A model generated the notes under the pieces. The model was not told the origin of the DNA. It was given only the letters and a program-made list of their open reading frames with translations, and ran no database searches. Shown here in pieces: positions 1 through 8,840 of a stretch of 23,571 bases of DNA. Source of the DNA: an uncultured Pseudomonadota bacterium (GTDB lineage: Bacteria; Pseudomonadota; Gammaproteobacteria; Burkholderiales; Eutrophovitaceae); the NCBI GenBank assembly GCA_937983055.1, contig CALJLA010000111.1, positions 1-23,571 of the forward strand, given 5' to 3'. Each line of letters opens with the position of its first letter. Position 1 is the stretch's first letter. A program made the translations under genes and the position numbers.

Positions 1-486
1 TTCTATCACGGGCATCATGCCTATCAGCACAAGGGCTGGTACTACCCGAGGTTGCTTTCCGCCATGAAACGCGGCATCAAGACAAACGGCGGCGATTTCT
101 CGCCGACTGCCAAGCTTGGCGCACTCCTCTACGGGTACATGACCGACCACTACCACGGCGTCTTCTATGCCCGTGCGCGCAACTTTTCCAACCAGATCCA
201 GGCGGCGTACGATAAGGTTTTCAAGGCATTCGATCTGGTGGCGATGCCGACGACGCCTCAAACAGCGCACAAGGTCCCCGAGAGCCCCGAAATAGACCGC
301 AAGACCTGGGTGCGGCAGGCACTCAACATGGTGGCGAACACCGCAACCTTCGACCTGACAGGACATCCCTCGTGTACTGTTCCCTGCAAGGACGTCAAGG
401 GTCTGCCGGTGGGGCTCATGTTGACCGGCCGTCATTTCGAGGATGCGACGGTGCTGCGCGCGGCGCACGCCTACCAGCGATCTTAG
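1..486 (+). CDS. Amidase-signature family amidohydrolase, C-terminal part (5' end outside window)
   Basis: The frame is open from base 1 and ends with TAG at 484-486, so about 161 C-terminal residues are present and the true start lies upstream. The visible part carries C-terminal hallmarks of the amidase-signature family: a PTTP motif within a 'D-AMPTTPQTA' stretch, then 'NTATFDLTGHPS' and 'GLPVGLMLTGRHFED', ending in the usual helix before the stop. The family hydrolyses amide bonds with a Ser-Ser-Lys triad; those catalytic residues are in the missing N-terminal part, so activity cannot be judged. It could be a general amidase or a GatA paralogue; nothing here favours GatA. The next gene starts 26 bases later on the same strand with its own Shine-Dalgarno, so the two are probably co-transcribed. 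Confidence 0.85.
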   Translation, partial: FYHGHHAYQHKGWYYPRLLSAMKRGIKTNGGDFSPTAKLGALLYGYMTDHYHGVFYARARNFSNQIQAAYDKVFKAFDLVAMPTTPQTAHKVPESPEIDRKTWVRQALNMVANTATFDLTGHPSCTVPCKDVKGLPVGLMLTGRHFEDATVLRAAHAYQRS

Positions 487-512
487 GTTCGGCATCAAGG
501 GAGTCTCAGTAA

Positions 513-1331
513 ATGAACGCGGCTGTGATGGATAAGGTCATCGACCAGTACCGCATTCGCACCGAGCCGTATTACCGTGCGATCGGCGATGAGGTCGCGC
601 TGTACGAGGCGGCGTACGCGGTGCGAATGCCGATGATGCTGAAAGGCCCGACCGGCTGTGGCAAGACGCGATTCGTCGAGTACATGGCCTGGAAGCTTGG
701 GAAGCCGCTGATCACTCTGGCCTGCAACGAGGACATGACCGCGTCCGATCTGGTGGGCCGTTATCTGCTCGATGCCGACGGCACCAAGTGGGTGGACGGG
801 CCGCTCACGCTGGCGGCGCGCTTCGGCGCCATCTGCTATCTCGACGAAGTGGTCGAGGCGCGGCAGGACACGACCGTGGTCATCCATCCTTTGACCGACG
901 CGCGCCGCGTGCTGCCGCTGGAAAAGAAGAACGAACTGGTGCAGGCGCACCCCGACTTCCAGCTGGTGATCTCCTACAACCCCGGCTACCAGAGCATCCT
1001 GAAGGATCTCAAGCAGTCGACCAAGCAGCGCTTCGGCGCACTGGATTTCGGCTATCCGTCGCGTGATATCGAGATCGAGATCGTGGTGCACGAAGCGGGC
1101 CTGAGCCCGGAAATGGCGGGCAAGCTGGTGTCGATCGCCGGGCGTTCGCGCAATCTGAAGGGGCACGGGCTGGATGAAGGCATGTCGACCCGCATGCTGA
1201 TCTACGCCGGCTCGCTGATCGCCCAGGGCGTCGAGCCAGTCTCGGCCTGCCAGGTTGCGCTGGTCAAACCCATCACCGACGACGCCGACATCCGCGACGC
1301 CCTCGGCGCGGCCATACGCGCCTGCTTTTAG
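513..1331 (+). CDS. cbbQ: CbbQ/NirQ/NorQ-type MoxR AAA+ ATPase
   Basis: This 272-aa protein is a MoxR-group AAA+ ATPase that, with a VWA partner, remodels or activates a client enzyme (RuBisCO for CbbQ, NO reductase for NorQ). Walker A GPTGCGKT is at residues 45-52 and Walker B 'ICYLDEVVEAR' at about 107-117. The family-specific 'CNEDMTASDLVGR', 'RQDTTVVIHPLTD' and 'SYNPGYQS' blocks follow. The wording of these blocks is closer to what I remember for CbbQ than for NorQ/NirQ, but the subgroup is inferred. The ATG at 513 has an AAGGGAG Shine-Dalgarno 9 bases upstream. The partner gene follows after a repeat-filled gap of about 180 bases. No RuBisCO genes are in view, so the cbbQ symbol indicates family rather than proven client. 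Confidence 0.87.
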   Translation: MNAAVMDKVIDQYRIRTEPYYRAIGDEVALYEAAYAVRMPMMLKGPTGCGKTRFVEYMAWKLGKPLITLACNEDMTASDLVGRYLLDADGTKWVDGPLTLAARFGAICYLDEVVEARQDTTVVIHPLTDARRVLPLEKKNELVQAHPDFQLVISYNPGYQSILKDLKQSTKQRFGALDFGYPSRDIEIEIVVHEAGLSPEMAGKLVSIAGRSRNLKGHGLDEGMSTRMLIYAGSLIAQGVEPVSACQVALVKPITDDADIRDALGAAIRACF

Positions 1332-1374
1332 CGGGACCGAACTTCGGCACGGAGGACAACCGCTCAACGCGAAA

Positions 1375-1502
1375 CACGAAGGCACGAAGACACGAAGAAA
1401 TGCATGTATCGGGATGGCAGTTCTTTGGTGTTCTTGTTGCCCTTGTTGATACGCGTATCTTGTTGTTGTCGTTCTCCTCCGCGTCCTCTGCGCTGAGAGT
1501 TG
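1375..1502. repeat. Composite short-unit intergenic repeat between cbbQ and cbbO
   Basis: The gap begins with three tandem 8-base units, CACGAAGG, CACGAAGA and CACGAAGA, at 1375-1398. After a short unique stretch the opposite strand carries related words: CACCAAAG near 1424-1432 and a GAGGACGCGGAGG-type block at about 1475-1490. The polarity therefore switches from + to - within the element, giving an imperfect inverted layout. The element runs to within about 12 bases of the ATG at 1515. It codes for nothing convincing. A related element lies at 21625-21705. I recall similar 'CACGAAGACACGAAG' and 'CGCAGAGG' words between genes of many environmental bacteria but cannot give a family name. Confidence 0.65.
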
Positions 1503-1514
1503 CTTTTTCAAAGA

Positions 1515-3812
1515 ATGCCGCAGCTTGACGACTATCGGGAACTGATCGACGCGCTCGGACCGCATGCGCGGCAGCTGGTGCAGGCGAGCTGGCTGGAGGC
1601 GTCGCGTTCGTTCAGCCGCGACGGCATCGCGCGATACCTGCGAGGGGCGGAGGAAATCGCCGCCGCCGGGTTGGGGTGGGGCGCGGTGCTGACCTATCTG
1701 CGCGAACTGCCGGCGCTGGCGCGCACGGTGGGTCAGGAGCCAGCATTCAAGTCGATCGACTGCGCGCTGACGGTGTATTCGCGCACCGACGCCGCGACCG
1801 CGGAACAGGTGTTCGCCACGCTCAACCTGGCTGCCCGCCGCCTCGGCGATCCCGGACTGTTCGCAGCCTACCTCGAATTCATTTCAGAACTGGCACAGAC
1901 CGCGCCGCTCGGCATCTCGCCGATCCTGAGCAGCATGGACCAGTTGCTGTCGCAGCTTACTTTCGACGGACTGAGGCGATGGGCGCTGCTCGGCGTGCAG
2001 TCGCACATGAACGATGCGCAGGTGCAGGCGCGCTACTTCCGGCTGGAGAGCGAGGAAGGCCGAAACCTCCTGCGCAGCGAGGCGGACGGCACCGTGTTCG
2101 CCGACGTCGAGCGCCGCCTCTCGCTTTATCTGCGTGCGCTGTGGGGCCGCGGCATCAAGCTGCGGCCGGTAGTGCATGCGGCCGGGCCGTCGGCGGGGCG
2201 GCGCGCCACCCTGGACGGAACGCTGGTGCGCCTGCCGCAGTCGTTCCGGGGTTTTGCCGGGCAAAGCGGCGTCGCCTTGTATCGCGCGGCGGCGGCGCAC
2301 GCCGCGGCGCACATCGCGTTTACCGGCACCCGCTTCCCGGTCGGGCAGCTCAAGCCGCTGCAGGTGGCGCTGGTGTCGCTGATCGAGGATGCGCGCGTCG
2401 AACGGCTGGCGATGCGAGAGTTCCCCGGCCTGAGCAAAGTATGGGCGCCATTTCATGTAGCGCGGCCGGGCGGAGCGATCACCGCGATGTCGTTGTTTGC
2501 GCGGCTGGCGCGGGCGCTGATCGACGAGGACTACCAGGACGACGAGCCGTGGGTGCAGAAGGCGCGACGGATGTTCTTCGAGCAGCGCGACTATTGGGAA
2601 GACCAGTCGATCTCCCGCACCATCGGCAGCCTGCTTGGCAACGACCTGGGGCAGATGCGGGTGCAGTTCAACTTCAAGACCTACGTGGTCGAACCGGCCT
2701 ACCGCGACGACAACTTCGGCATCTGGGACTTCGGCGACGCCGCCGAAGCGGGCGAGGATGACGAAACCGCCTACCAGGGCGCGCGCCTGAGCGGCGGGGA
2801 CGAGGGCCGGCAGCGCGAGCAGGAGGAAGAGGAAGACGGCACGCCCGACGGCGAGGAAGAGAAGGTAAAGCTGTCGGCGCCGGTCCGCCAGAAGGAGATG
2901 CCGGAAGAGCCGCTGTCACCGCCGATTCGCTACGACGAATGGGACTACCTGATCGGGCGCGAGCGGCCGGCTTGGTGCACGCTGCTCGAGCGCGCCGCCG
3001 CCGAGGGCGACGCGGCGCGCATCGACCAGGTGCTCGAACGCAATCACGATCTGGTCAACCGGGTAAAGCAACTGGTGCGCGCGGTGCAGGTGCAGCGGCC
3101 GGTGCGGCTGCGAAAACGCCTGGAGGGCGACCGCCTCGATCTCGACGCCTGCATCAACGCCAGCATCGACCTGCGGGTCGGCATTCCGCCCGACCCGCGC
3201 GTGCACGCGGTGGTGGGACGCCAGCAGCGCGACCTGTCGGTGCTGGTGCTGCTGGACCTGTCGCAGTCCACCAACGACCTGGTGCCGAACGCGGGCACCA
3301 CCGTGCTCGAGTTGGCGCGCGAAGCCACCGCGCTGCTTGCAGACGCCATGGAACGCATCGGCGACAAGTTCGCGATCCATGGCTTTTCCAGCAACGGCCG
3401 GCACGATGTCGGCTACTACCGCTTCAAGGAGTTCGATCGGCCTTACGGCGAACTGGCCAAGGCCCGGCTCGCCGGCATGACCGGCCAGCTCTCCACCCGC
3501 ATGGGGACCGCGCTGCGGCACGCCGGGTACTACCTCGACAAACGCCGCGCCCACAAGAAGCTCATCCTGCTGGTTACCGACGGCGAGCCTTCGGACATCG
3601 ACGTGCACGACGCGCAGTACCTGGTGCTGGATGCCAAGAAAGCCGTCGAGGAAAACCAGCGCCGCGGCATCTACACCTACTGCATGAGCCTGGACCCCAA
3701 GGCCGACCGCTACGTGAACCGCATCTTCGGTCAGCGCAACTGGACCGTGATGGACCATCTCCGCCGCCTGCCGGAAAAGCTGCCGATGCTGTACATGCGC
3801 CTCACGCACTGA
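1515..3812 (+). CDS. cbbO: CbbO/NorD-type VWA-domain protein, partner of the MoxR ATPase
   Basis: This 765-aa protein is the VWA partner that normally works with the preceding AAA+ ATPase in activating a client enzyme. The N-terminal about 400 residues are a helical family region. Residues about 410-455 form a low-complexity acidic linker rich in Glu and Asp, and the C-terminal about 190 residues are a VWA domain. The MIDAS metal site is intact: DLSQS with Asp near residue 581, a Thr in 'STRMGTAL' and Asp near 689 in 'LLVTDGEPSD'. ATG 1515 is preferred over an upstream in-frame TTG at 1500 because the TTG lies inside the repeat-derived sequence. The Shine-Dalgarno before 1515 is weak (AAAGA). 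CbbO versus NorD cannot be settled without the client gene. Length is normal for the family. Confidence 0.82.
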   Translation: MPQLDDYRELIDALGPHARQLVQASWLEASRSFSRDGIARYLRGAEEIAAAGLGWGAVLTYLRELPALARTVGQEPAFKSIDCALTVYSRTDAATAEQVFATLNLAARRLGDPGLFAAYLEFISELAQTAPLGISPILSSMDQLLSQLTFDGLRRWALLGVQSHMNDAQVQARYFRLESEEGRNLLRSEADGTVFADVERRLSLYLRALWGRGIKLRPVVHAAGPSAGRRATLDGTLVRLPQSFRGFAGQSGVALYRAAAAHAAAHIAFTGTRFPVGQLKPLQVALVSLIEDARVERLAMREFPGLSKVWAPFHVARPGGAITAMSLFARLARALIDEDYQDDEPWVQKARRMFFEQRDYWEDQSISRTIGSLLGNDLGQMRVQFNFKTYVVEPAYRDDNFGIWDFGDAAEAGEDDETAYQGARLSGGDEGRQREQEEEEDGTPDGEEEKVKLSAPVRQKEMPEEPLSPPIRYDEWDYLIGRERPAWCTLLERAAAEGDAARIDQVLERNHDLVNRVKQLVRAVQVQRPVRLRKRLEGDRLDLDACINASIDLRVGIPPDPRVHAVVGRQQRDLSVLVLLDLSQSTNDLVPNAGTTVLELAREATALLADAMERIGDKFAIHGFSSNGRHDVGYYRFKEFDRPYGELAKARLAGMTGQLSTRMGTALRHAGYYLDKRRAHKKLILLVTDGEPSDIDVHDAQYLVLDAKKAVEENQRRGIYTYCMSLDPKADRYVNRIFGQRNWTVMDHLRRLPEKLPMLYMRLTH

Positions 3813-3829
3813 GCGCCGCGCGGATATCA

Positions 3830-3851
3830 GGGCCAGCGTCTGGGGTGGCCC
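3830..3851 (+). terminator. Possible hairpin downstream of cbbO
   Basis: GGGCCA at 3830-3835 and TGGCCC at 3846-3851 form a perfect 6-bp stem about 18 bases after the cbbO stop. A smaller GGCC-TCA-GGCC hairpin follows at 3863-3873. There is no T-tract, so this is only a candidate transcript end. The 3813-4079 gap holds no credible gene. Confidence 0.3.
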
Positions 3852-4079
3852 CCCGATCATCCGGCCTCAGGCCAGACCCGAGGGGCACACGGAAAAGCAC
3901 TCGGGCCGCTTGTCTTCCGCGATGCAACGACTTATTTTCGCGGCTTGATCGTGTGCAGCGCAGCTAGCGCCTGCCTTTGGAGGGGCCCGATCCGGATTTC
4001 GACGCAGTCGGTGGCATTGGGCGGGCCGGGTCCCGCCGTTCGCAAACAAAACAACTCTGATAATCGGGAGAAGACAGCA

Positions 4080-4997
4080 ATGAGCGACAAGCCCGCGGTC
4101 GGTTTCATCGGCGTTGGTCTGATGGGCAAGGGCATGGCGAAGAACGCCGTGGAGAAGGGCTTTGCGGTGACGGTGGTGGCGCACCGCAAGCGTGATGCCG
4201 TGGAAGATCTGCTCCGGCGCGGCGCAACCGAGGCCGCCACCGCGAAGGCGCTGGCCGCAAAGGTCGACGTGATCGTGCTGTGCGTGACCGGCGCACCGCA
4301 GGTGGAGGAGATGCTGCGCAAGCCCGACGGCATCCTCGCCGGCGCCAGAAAGGGGCTCACGATCATCGACTGCTCGACGTCGGAACCGGACGTGACGGAG
4401 CGCCTGCACAAGGAACTGGCGGAACGCGGCATAACCTTTATCGATGCGCCGCTGTCGCGCACGCCCGCGCATGCCTGGAACGGTGAGCTGACGACTTTTG
4501 TCGGTGGCCCGCAGGAACTGGTCGAGAAATGGCGCCCGCTACTGTCGACGTGGGCCAGCGTCATCCTTGCCACCGGCGGGCCGGTGGGCTCGGCGCATGC
4601 GCTCAAGCTGATCAATAATCTGATCAGCATCGGCTACGCTGCGCTTTGGTCGGAATGCTACGCGATGATGGGCAAGGTGGGCCTCAAGCCGCAGGTGCTG
4701 CGCGAGCTGATCGCCAACACCGGCATGAACTGCGGCAATTTCCAGAATTTCTCCAAATACATCTGCGACGGCGACGCCAATGCGCACCAGTTCTCGCTGT
4801 CGAACTGCCTGAAGGACATGACGTACTACAGCCGGCTGGCCAGCAAGCACAACGCCGCAACGCTGATGTCGGCCAGTGCGCTGGAATTGCTGAAGCTCGG
4901 CAACAACATGGGATTCGGCGAGCGCAATATTCCCGAAGCGGTCGATATCGTGCTGCGCCTCAACGGTCAGAAGGAGGGTCCGGCCACCGCGAGCTGA
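4080..4997 (+). CDS. NAD(P)-dependent beta-hydroxyacid dehydrogenase (HIBADH family)
   Basis: This 305-aa protein belongs to the 3-hydroxyisobutyrate dehydrogenase / tartronate semialdehyde reductase family, cytosolic enzymes that interconvert a beta-hydroxyacid and its semialdehyde. The N-terminal Rossmann motif is GVGLMG at residues 11-16, and the conserved catalytic Lys is K176 in 'GSAHALKLINN'. The substrate loop reads 'DAPLSRTPAHAWNGEL' (122-137), where classical members have DAPVSGG, so a non-classical substrate is likely. ATG 4080 is chosen because a GGGAGA Shine-Dalgarno lies 9 bases upstream and the protein then starts a few residues before the Rossmann strand, as is normal. The open frame extends upstream to 3945 without family sequence. 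Substrate unknown. Confidence 0.87.
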   Translation: MSDKPAVGFIGVGLMGKGMAKNAVEKGFAVTVVAHRKRDAVEDLLRRGATEAATAKALAAKVDVIVLCVTGAPQVEEMLRKPDGILAGARKGLTIIDCSTSEPDVTERLHKELAERGITFIDAPLSRTPAHAWNGELTTFVGGPQELVEKWRPLLSTWASVILATGGPVGSAHALKLINNLISIGYAALWSECYAMMGKVGLKPQVLRELIANTGMNCGNFQNFSKYICDGDANAHQFSLSNCLKDMTYYSRLASKHNAATLMSASALELLKLGNNMGFGERNIPEAVDIVLRLNGQKEGPATAS

Positions 4998-5244
4998 TGC
5001 GGTTCGGGAGGTCGGGTGCGTGGTTACCCGTGACGGACTGCCCCGGTGCATCTGGCGCAAGGGGACTCGTTTGCCGCCATTAACGTAGGTCTGGCAGGCC
5101 GTGGATACGTCGGAGACGACCCTGCGCTCGAATCCGGAGCGGATGGAAGAAACTTGGGCGTAGCGCCAGTCGGGGGAGCGGGCCTCTTGTGGCGCGGCGC
5201 CTTGGCTTCAACCCTGCTTTCGGTCGCACTTTGCTAGTCGCCCA

Positions 5245-7749
5245 TCACCGCACCGCGATCGGCCGCCACATCAGCAGCAGCTTGGGCAGCAGCGTCAACG
5301 CGGCCAGCAGGGCGATGAACATCGCCAGGGCGGTCAGCACGCCGAAGTAGATGGTCGGAATGAAGTTCGACAGCGCCAGGATCGAAAAGCCCAGGATGAT
5401 TGTGATCGCGGTGTAGAACACCGCCTTGCCGATGTTGGCGTGGCAGTAGTGCATGGTCTTCACGTAGTCCTTGTGGCGGGGCAATTCCTCGCGGAACCGG
5501 TAGATGTAGTGAATGCTGTTGTCGACGGCGATGCCGATAGTGATGGCGGCGATGGTGATGGTCATGATGTCCAGCGGAATGCCGGCCAGTCCCATCAGGC
5601 CGAGAATCATGCCGGCGGCCAGGAGGTTGGGAATGATGCCGATCACCGCCAGCGAGACCGACCGGAACAGCAGGACCAGCATGAGCATGATGCCCAGCAT
5701 GACCACGCCCAGCGTCATGATCTGCGACCGGAACAGGCTCTGCAGCATGTTGTTGTAGAGCACCAGCACGCCGGTCACCTGAACCTCGTCCTCGGCGAAG
5801 CCGAGCTTGCCGTGCAGGTCGGCGCGAATCGTCTTCAGCAGCTCATTGCGGCGCAGGTCAGGCTGTGAATCCAGAATTCTCAGGTTGATCCGCGCTTCGT
5901 TCTCCTTGAACGAAACATAGGGATCGACCACGCTGCTTTTCAGTTCCTCCGGCATGCGCTTGTACATGAGGCCCAGCTCAATGCTGCCAAAGGTGCGGCC
6001 CGGCTCGACCGATTCGGCCACCCGGATGACCGAGGCGAGCGACAGCACCTTGCCTACCCCGGGCAGGCCGTCGAGATAGTCGTGCACGGCCTTGATGCGT
6101 TCGATCTTGTACGGCGTGAACCAGTAGTCGGGGGTGTTGGTGTCGATCTTGCCGAACAGGCGGGCGAACTCCTCGTCCTCGTCCTCGTCGGCCAGGGCCT
6201 CGTCCTCGAACTTGAGCAGGATATCCAGTGGAATCGTGCCACCCAGCTTGTCGTCGATCAGCTTCAGGCCCTGAAAGATTTCGGTGCTCGGGCTGAAGTA
6301 GCTGACAAAGCTGTTTTCGACCTGAAGCCGCGAAATGCCGTAGACGCTCAGCACGGTCAGCAGCAGCGAGACCGCCAGCACGGCGACGCCGTGGCGCTCG
6401 GTCAGTCCCGCGAGCGCGGACGAGAACCGGTACTGGCGATCGCCCTCGATGTCGGCGAGCGATCGCGGCAGCAGGACCAGGATGGCCGGAAACAGCAGAA
6501 ACGTCGTCAGAAAGGTGACGGTGAGGCCGATCGTCATCATCCAGCCGAAATCGATTACCGGCTTGATATCGCTGACCACCAGCGAGGCGAAGGCCAGTAT
6601 CGTAGTCAGGGCGGTGTACAGGCAGGGCCACACCATCTTCTGCACGGTCATCAGCACCAGGTCGCGCTGGGTCTGGTCCGGATAATCCTTGCGCAGCTGC
6701 CGGTAGCGCACCGCCAGGTGGATGTTCATCGACATGGTGATGAACAGCATCAGCGCCAGGAAGTTGGACGAGATCACCGTGACCCGCCAGCCGGTGAAGC
6801 CGAGCACGCCGATCATCAGCAGGCCGGCATACACGCAGCTCGCCAGAGGCAGCAGCACCCAGCGCGGCCGGCGGAAGATCACCGACAGCATCACGACCAG
6901 CAGCACGAACACGCCGGTGCCGAACACCGCCAGGTCCTTCTTGATGAAGGTAATCATGTCGTCGGAGATCATCGGCACGCCGCCCAGATGCAGGCTGGCA
7001 TCGGCGCGGTAGCGATCCATGATCTCTCGCACGGCCACGATGGTCTGGTGCCGCCGGTCGTCCAATGTCTTCTTGGCTTCGTCGTACTGCCGCAGCGTGG
7101 CCTCCAGCGCCTGTGCATCCTCTTCGGTGAGCGAGCCGTCGCGGCGCTTTGCCAGCAGCGCATCGCGCGTCGCCCTCAGCGCGTCGAATTCCGGGGTTGG
7201 GCGAAGGTCGATGCGCAGCAGCGTGGGGCGCGCATCGCTGCTGACGATCAGGTCTTCGTAAAGCGGGCTGGTGCGCAGTTCGTCGCGCGCGCGCGCCATG
7301 TCGACGTTCGCATCGGTCAGCGTGCGCACGTTGTCCGGCAGGTCGACCAGCGGGCCGGGCACGTTCCTGACCAGGGGCACGTCCAGCAGCGTGACGACGG
7401 AGTCCACGTCGGGAAGCTGTGCCAGCTCCCGCTTCAGTTCGCCGATGCGTGTCAGCGTGGCTTCCGCGAACAGCTCGCCTTCCGGCGTGTAAGTCAGGAA
7501 CAGGAATTCCCGCGTCTGGTAGCGTTCGCTGACTGCACGAAACGCCTTCAGGTCGCGGTCATGCTCGAGCAGGAGCGAATCGGCGGAGGCGTCGAGGCGG
7601 AAATCCTTGGCGTGGTAGGCGAAAAAGGCGAAGAGCCCGGCCAGCACGAGCAACACCAGCACCGGGCGGTGCAGCACCGCCCGATCGTAGAGCCGGGCGA
7701 TCCAGGCCCGAATGGCCAGCTGTGTTGTTGCCGGATGGGGGGACATCAT
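5245..7749 (-). CDS. RND-superfamily exporter, MmpL/SSD type (two-module)
   Basis: This 834-aa inner-membrane protein has the duplicated layout of the single-chain RND exporters (COG1033-like): TM1 at about 29-45, a large extracytoplasmic loop, a five-to-six-helix sterol-sensing-like bundle, a second loop, and a second bundle near the C-terminus. The second bundle carries the conserved 'GIAVDNSIHYIYRFREE' motif with the Asp expected for proton coupling. The equivalent place in the first bundle reads 'LFITMSMNIHLAVRYRQ' and lacks the Asp. Cargo is unknown; lipids, hopanoids or hydrophobic small molecules are typical of relatives. The start is the ATG at 7749, with a GGAGG Shine-Dalgarno 3-4 bases upstream; the frame stays open to 7866 but that extension is Arg/Pro-rich non-family sequence. 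The gene lies 162 bases behind a dehydrogenase on the same strand. Confidence 0.87.
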   Translation of the reverse strand: MMSPHPATTQLAIRAWIARLYDRAVLHRPVLVLLVLAGLFAFFAYHAKDFRLDASADSLLLEHDRDLKAFRAVSERYQTREFLFLTYTPEGELFAEATLTRIGELKRELAQLPDVDSVVTLLDVPLVRNVPGPLVDLPDNVRTLTDANVDMARARDELRTSPLYEDLIVSSDARPTLLRIDLRPTPEFDALRATRDALLAKRRDGSLTEEDAQALEATLRQYDEAKKTLDDRRHQTIVAVREIMDRYRADASLHLGGVPMISDDMITFIKKDLAVFGTGVFVLLVVMLSVIFRRPRWVLLPLASCVYAGLLMIGVLGFTGWRVTVISSNFLALMLFITMSMNIHLAVRYRQLRKDYPDQTQRDLVLMTVQKMVWPCLYTALTTILAFASLVVSDIKPVIDFGWMMTIGLTVTFLTTFLLFPAILVLLPRSLADIEGDRQYRFSSALAGLTERHGVAVLAVSLLLTVLSVYGISRLQVENSFVSYFSPSTEIFQGLKLIDDKLGGTIPLDILLKFEDEALADEDEDEEFARLFGKIDTNTPDYWFTPYKIERIKAVHDYLDGLPGVGKVLSLASVIRVAESVEPGRTFGSIELGLMYKRMPEELKSSVVDPYVSFKENEARINLRILDSQPDLRRNELLKTIRADLHGKLGFAEDEVQVTGVLVLYNNMLQSLFRSQIMTLGVVMLGIMLMLVLLFRSVSLAVIGIIPNLLAAGMILGLMGLAGIPLDIMTITIAAITIGIAVDNSIHYIYRFREELPRHKDYVKTMHYCHANIGKAVFYTAITIILGFSILALSNFIPTIYFGVLTALAMFIALLAALTLLPKLLLMWRPIAVR

Positions 7750-7911
7750 TGCCTCCAGATCGGTGCTGAGTGGTTGCGTTGCCGGTCGCCAGCAAGGGCG
7801 AATCGGGCCGGCACGGGTGCGATCGCCAGCGGGTGAGGATAACCCCGTCCGCCAGACAAACGCCAAGAGAACAAGCTTGCGCGGTTGCGCTTGCGCCGGT
7901 TTCGTTCGGGT

Positions 7912-8769
7912 TCAGCGCTCGCCTTCCTGATTCCCGGTGCAAGGGCGGAAAGGGCGGATATCGCGGATTGCGTCCAGCAGCGCCGCGTCGAAACCATCGG
8001 AAGCGATGTCCTGCGCGGACTCAAGCGCATCGAGGCCCGAGCGCACGTCCTTTTCCAGGATGCCGATGGTATTGGCCGGATCGTAGCCTTCGCACGCCCA
8101 GTCGATGCGCTCGAAGTTGTCGCCGAACCAGGTCGAGCCTGAACTCGCACGCATCACCTTGCGCAGCGCTTCCAGGTCAACGCCGAGCACCCGGGCGCGC
8201 TCGTAGACCCGCCGCACCACGACGGCCGAGGTGGCCGCGACATAGTTGTTGAGCACCTTGGCGGTCATGCCGGCCCCGAGCGGACCAAGGCGGAACAGCT
8301 GGCTGCCCATCGCTTCGAACAGCGGCATCAGCCGGTCGAGCGTTCGCTCCGGGCCGCCCAGCATGAAGCTCAGCCGCCGTTCGCGCGCCGCAGCCGGCGC
8401 GCCGGACATCGGCGCGTCGACCAGATCGACATCGGCAGGCAGCTGGGCGCGCAATTCGTGAATGAAGCGTGGCGACACCGTGGAGCTGACGATCAGCGTC
8501 TTCGGGCGGGCGTCCGTTTTGAACAGTGCCTGTCTGTCGAAACAGAGTTCGCGGGTCTGCGCGATGTCGCGCACCACCGAGATCACCACCTCGACGCGCC
8601 GGGCGAATTCGACCGGATCCCCGATCATGCGCGGCTGAAAGTCGCCAAACTCCCGCGCCGGGCGGACATCCAGCCCCCACACCTCGTAACCGGCCTGCTG
8701 TAAAGCCCGGGCCATCGGCAGCCCCATTGCGCCGCAGCCGGCGACGCCTACCACTGTTGCTGTGCTCAA
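7912..8769 (-). CDS. NAD(P)-dependent beta-hydroxyacid dehydrogenase (HIBADH family), second copy
   Basis: This about 285-aa protein has the family Rossmann motif 'GVAGCGAMGLPMA' at the N-terminus, the substrate loop 'DAPMSGAPAAARERRL' close to the classical DAPVSGG pattern, and the catalytic Lys in 'GPLGAGMTAKVLNNY'. It is therefore nearer to classical 3-hydroxyisobutyrate / 2-hydroxy-3-oxopropionate dehydrogenases than the copy at 4080-4997. Substrate cannot be named. The start codon is uncertain. GTG at 8781 has no Shine-Dalgarno, while the in-frame TTG at 8769 has GGAG six bases upstream and gives a normal N-terminus, so 8769 is preferred. It lies between the kinase gene and the exporter on the same strand. 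Confidence 0.85.
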   Translation of the reverse strand: MSTATVVGVAGCGAMGLPMARALQQAGYEVWGLDVRPAREFGDFQPRMIGDPVEFARRVEVVISVVRDIAQTRELCFDRQALFKTDARPKTLIVSSTVSPRFIHELRAQLPADVDLVDAPMSGAPAAARERRLSFMLGGPERTLDRLMPLFEAMGSQLFRLGPLGAGMTAKVLNNYVAATSAVVVRRVYERARVLGVDLEALRKVMRASSGSTWFGDNFERIDWACEGYDPANTIGILEKDVRSGLDALESAQDIASDGFDAALLDAIRDIRPFRPCTGNQEGER

Positions 8770-8820
8770 TCCGCTCTCCACGGCGAAATCTGCTGGGGCA
8801 TTCTAGCCGCGCGGACTCGG

Positions 8821-8840
8821 GGCCGACGCAGAAGTCGGCC
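8821..8840 (-). terminator. Hairpin directly after the kinase stop codon
   Basis: GGCCGAC (8821-8827) and GTCGGCC (8834-8840) form a perfect 7-bp stem with a 6-base loop. It abuts the kinase TAG, sharing one base with it. There is no T-run on either strand, so it may act as an RNA 3' end or stabiliser rather than a textbook terminator. Confidence 0.45.

Noticed and set aside
1375..1398. CRISPR-like array made of CACGAAGA units
   Set aside because: Units are only 8-9 bases and contiguous, with no spacers, and no cas genes are present.
495..1565. A 356-residue minus-strand open frame opposite the CbbQ-type gene
   Set aside because: It runs through the repeat element and the ATPase gene and shows no family signal.
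5040..5075. A second sigma-54-like match (TGGCGCAAGG ... TTTGC)
   Set aside because: The distance between the two boxes is wrong for a -24/-12 promoter.
4998..5244. A short gene or terminator in the gap between the convergent dehydrogenase and exporter genes
   Set aside because: Open frames here are short with no family signal or ribosome-binding site, and only weak 4-bp inverted repeats are visible.
6082..7836. A 584-residue + strand open frame opposite the RND exporter
   Set aside because: Its Gln/His/Arg-rich composition without domains is the mirror of membrane-protein codons; the exporter on the other strand has clear family motifs.
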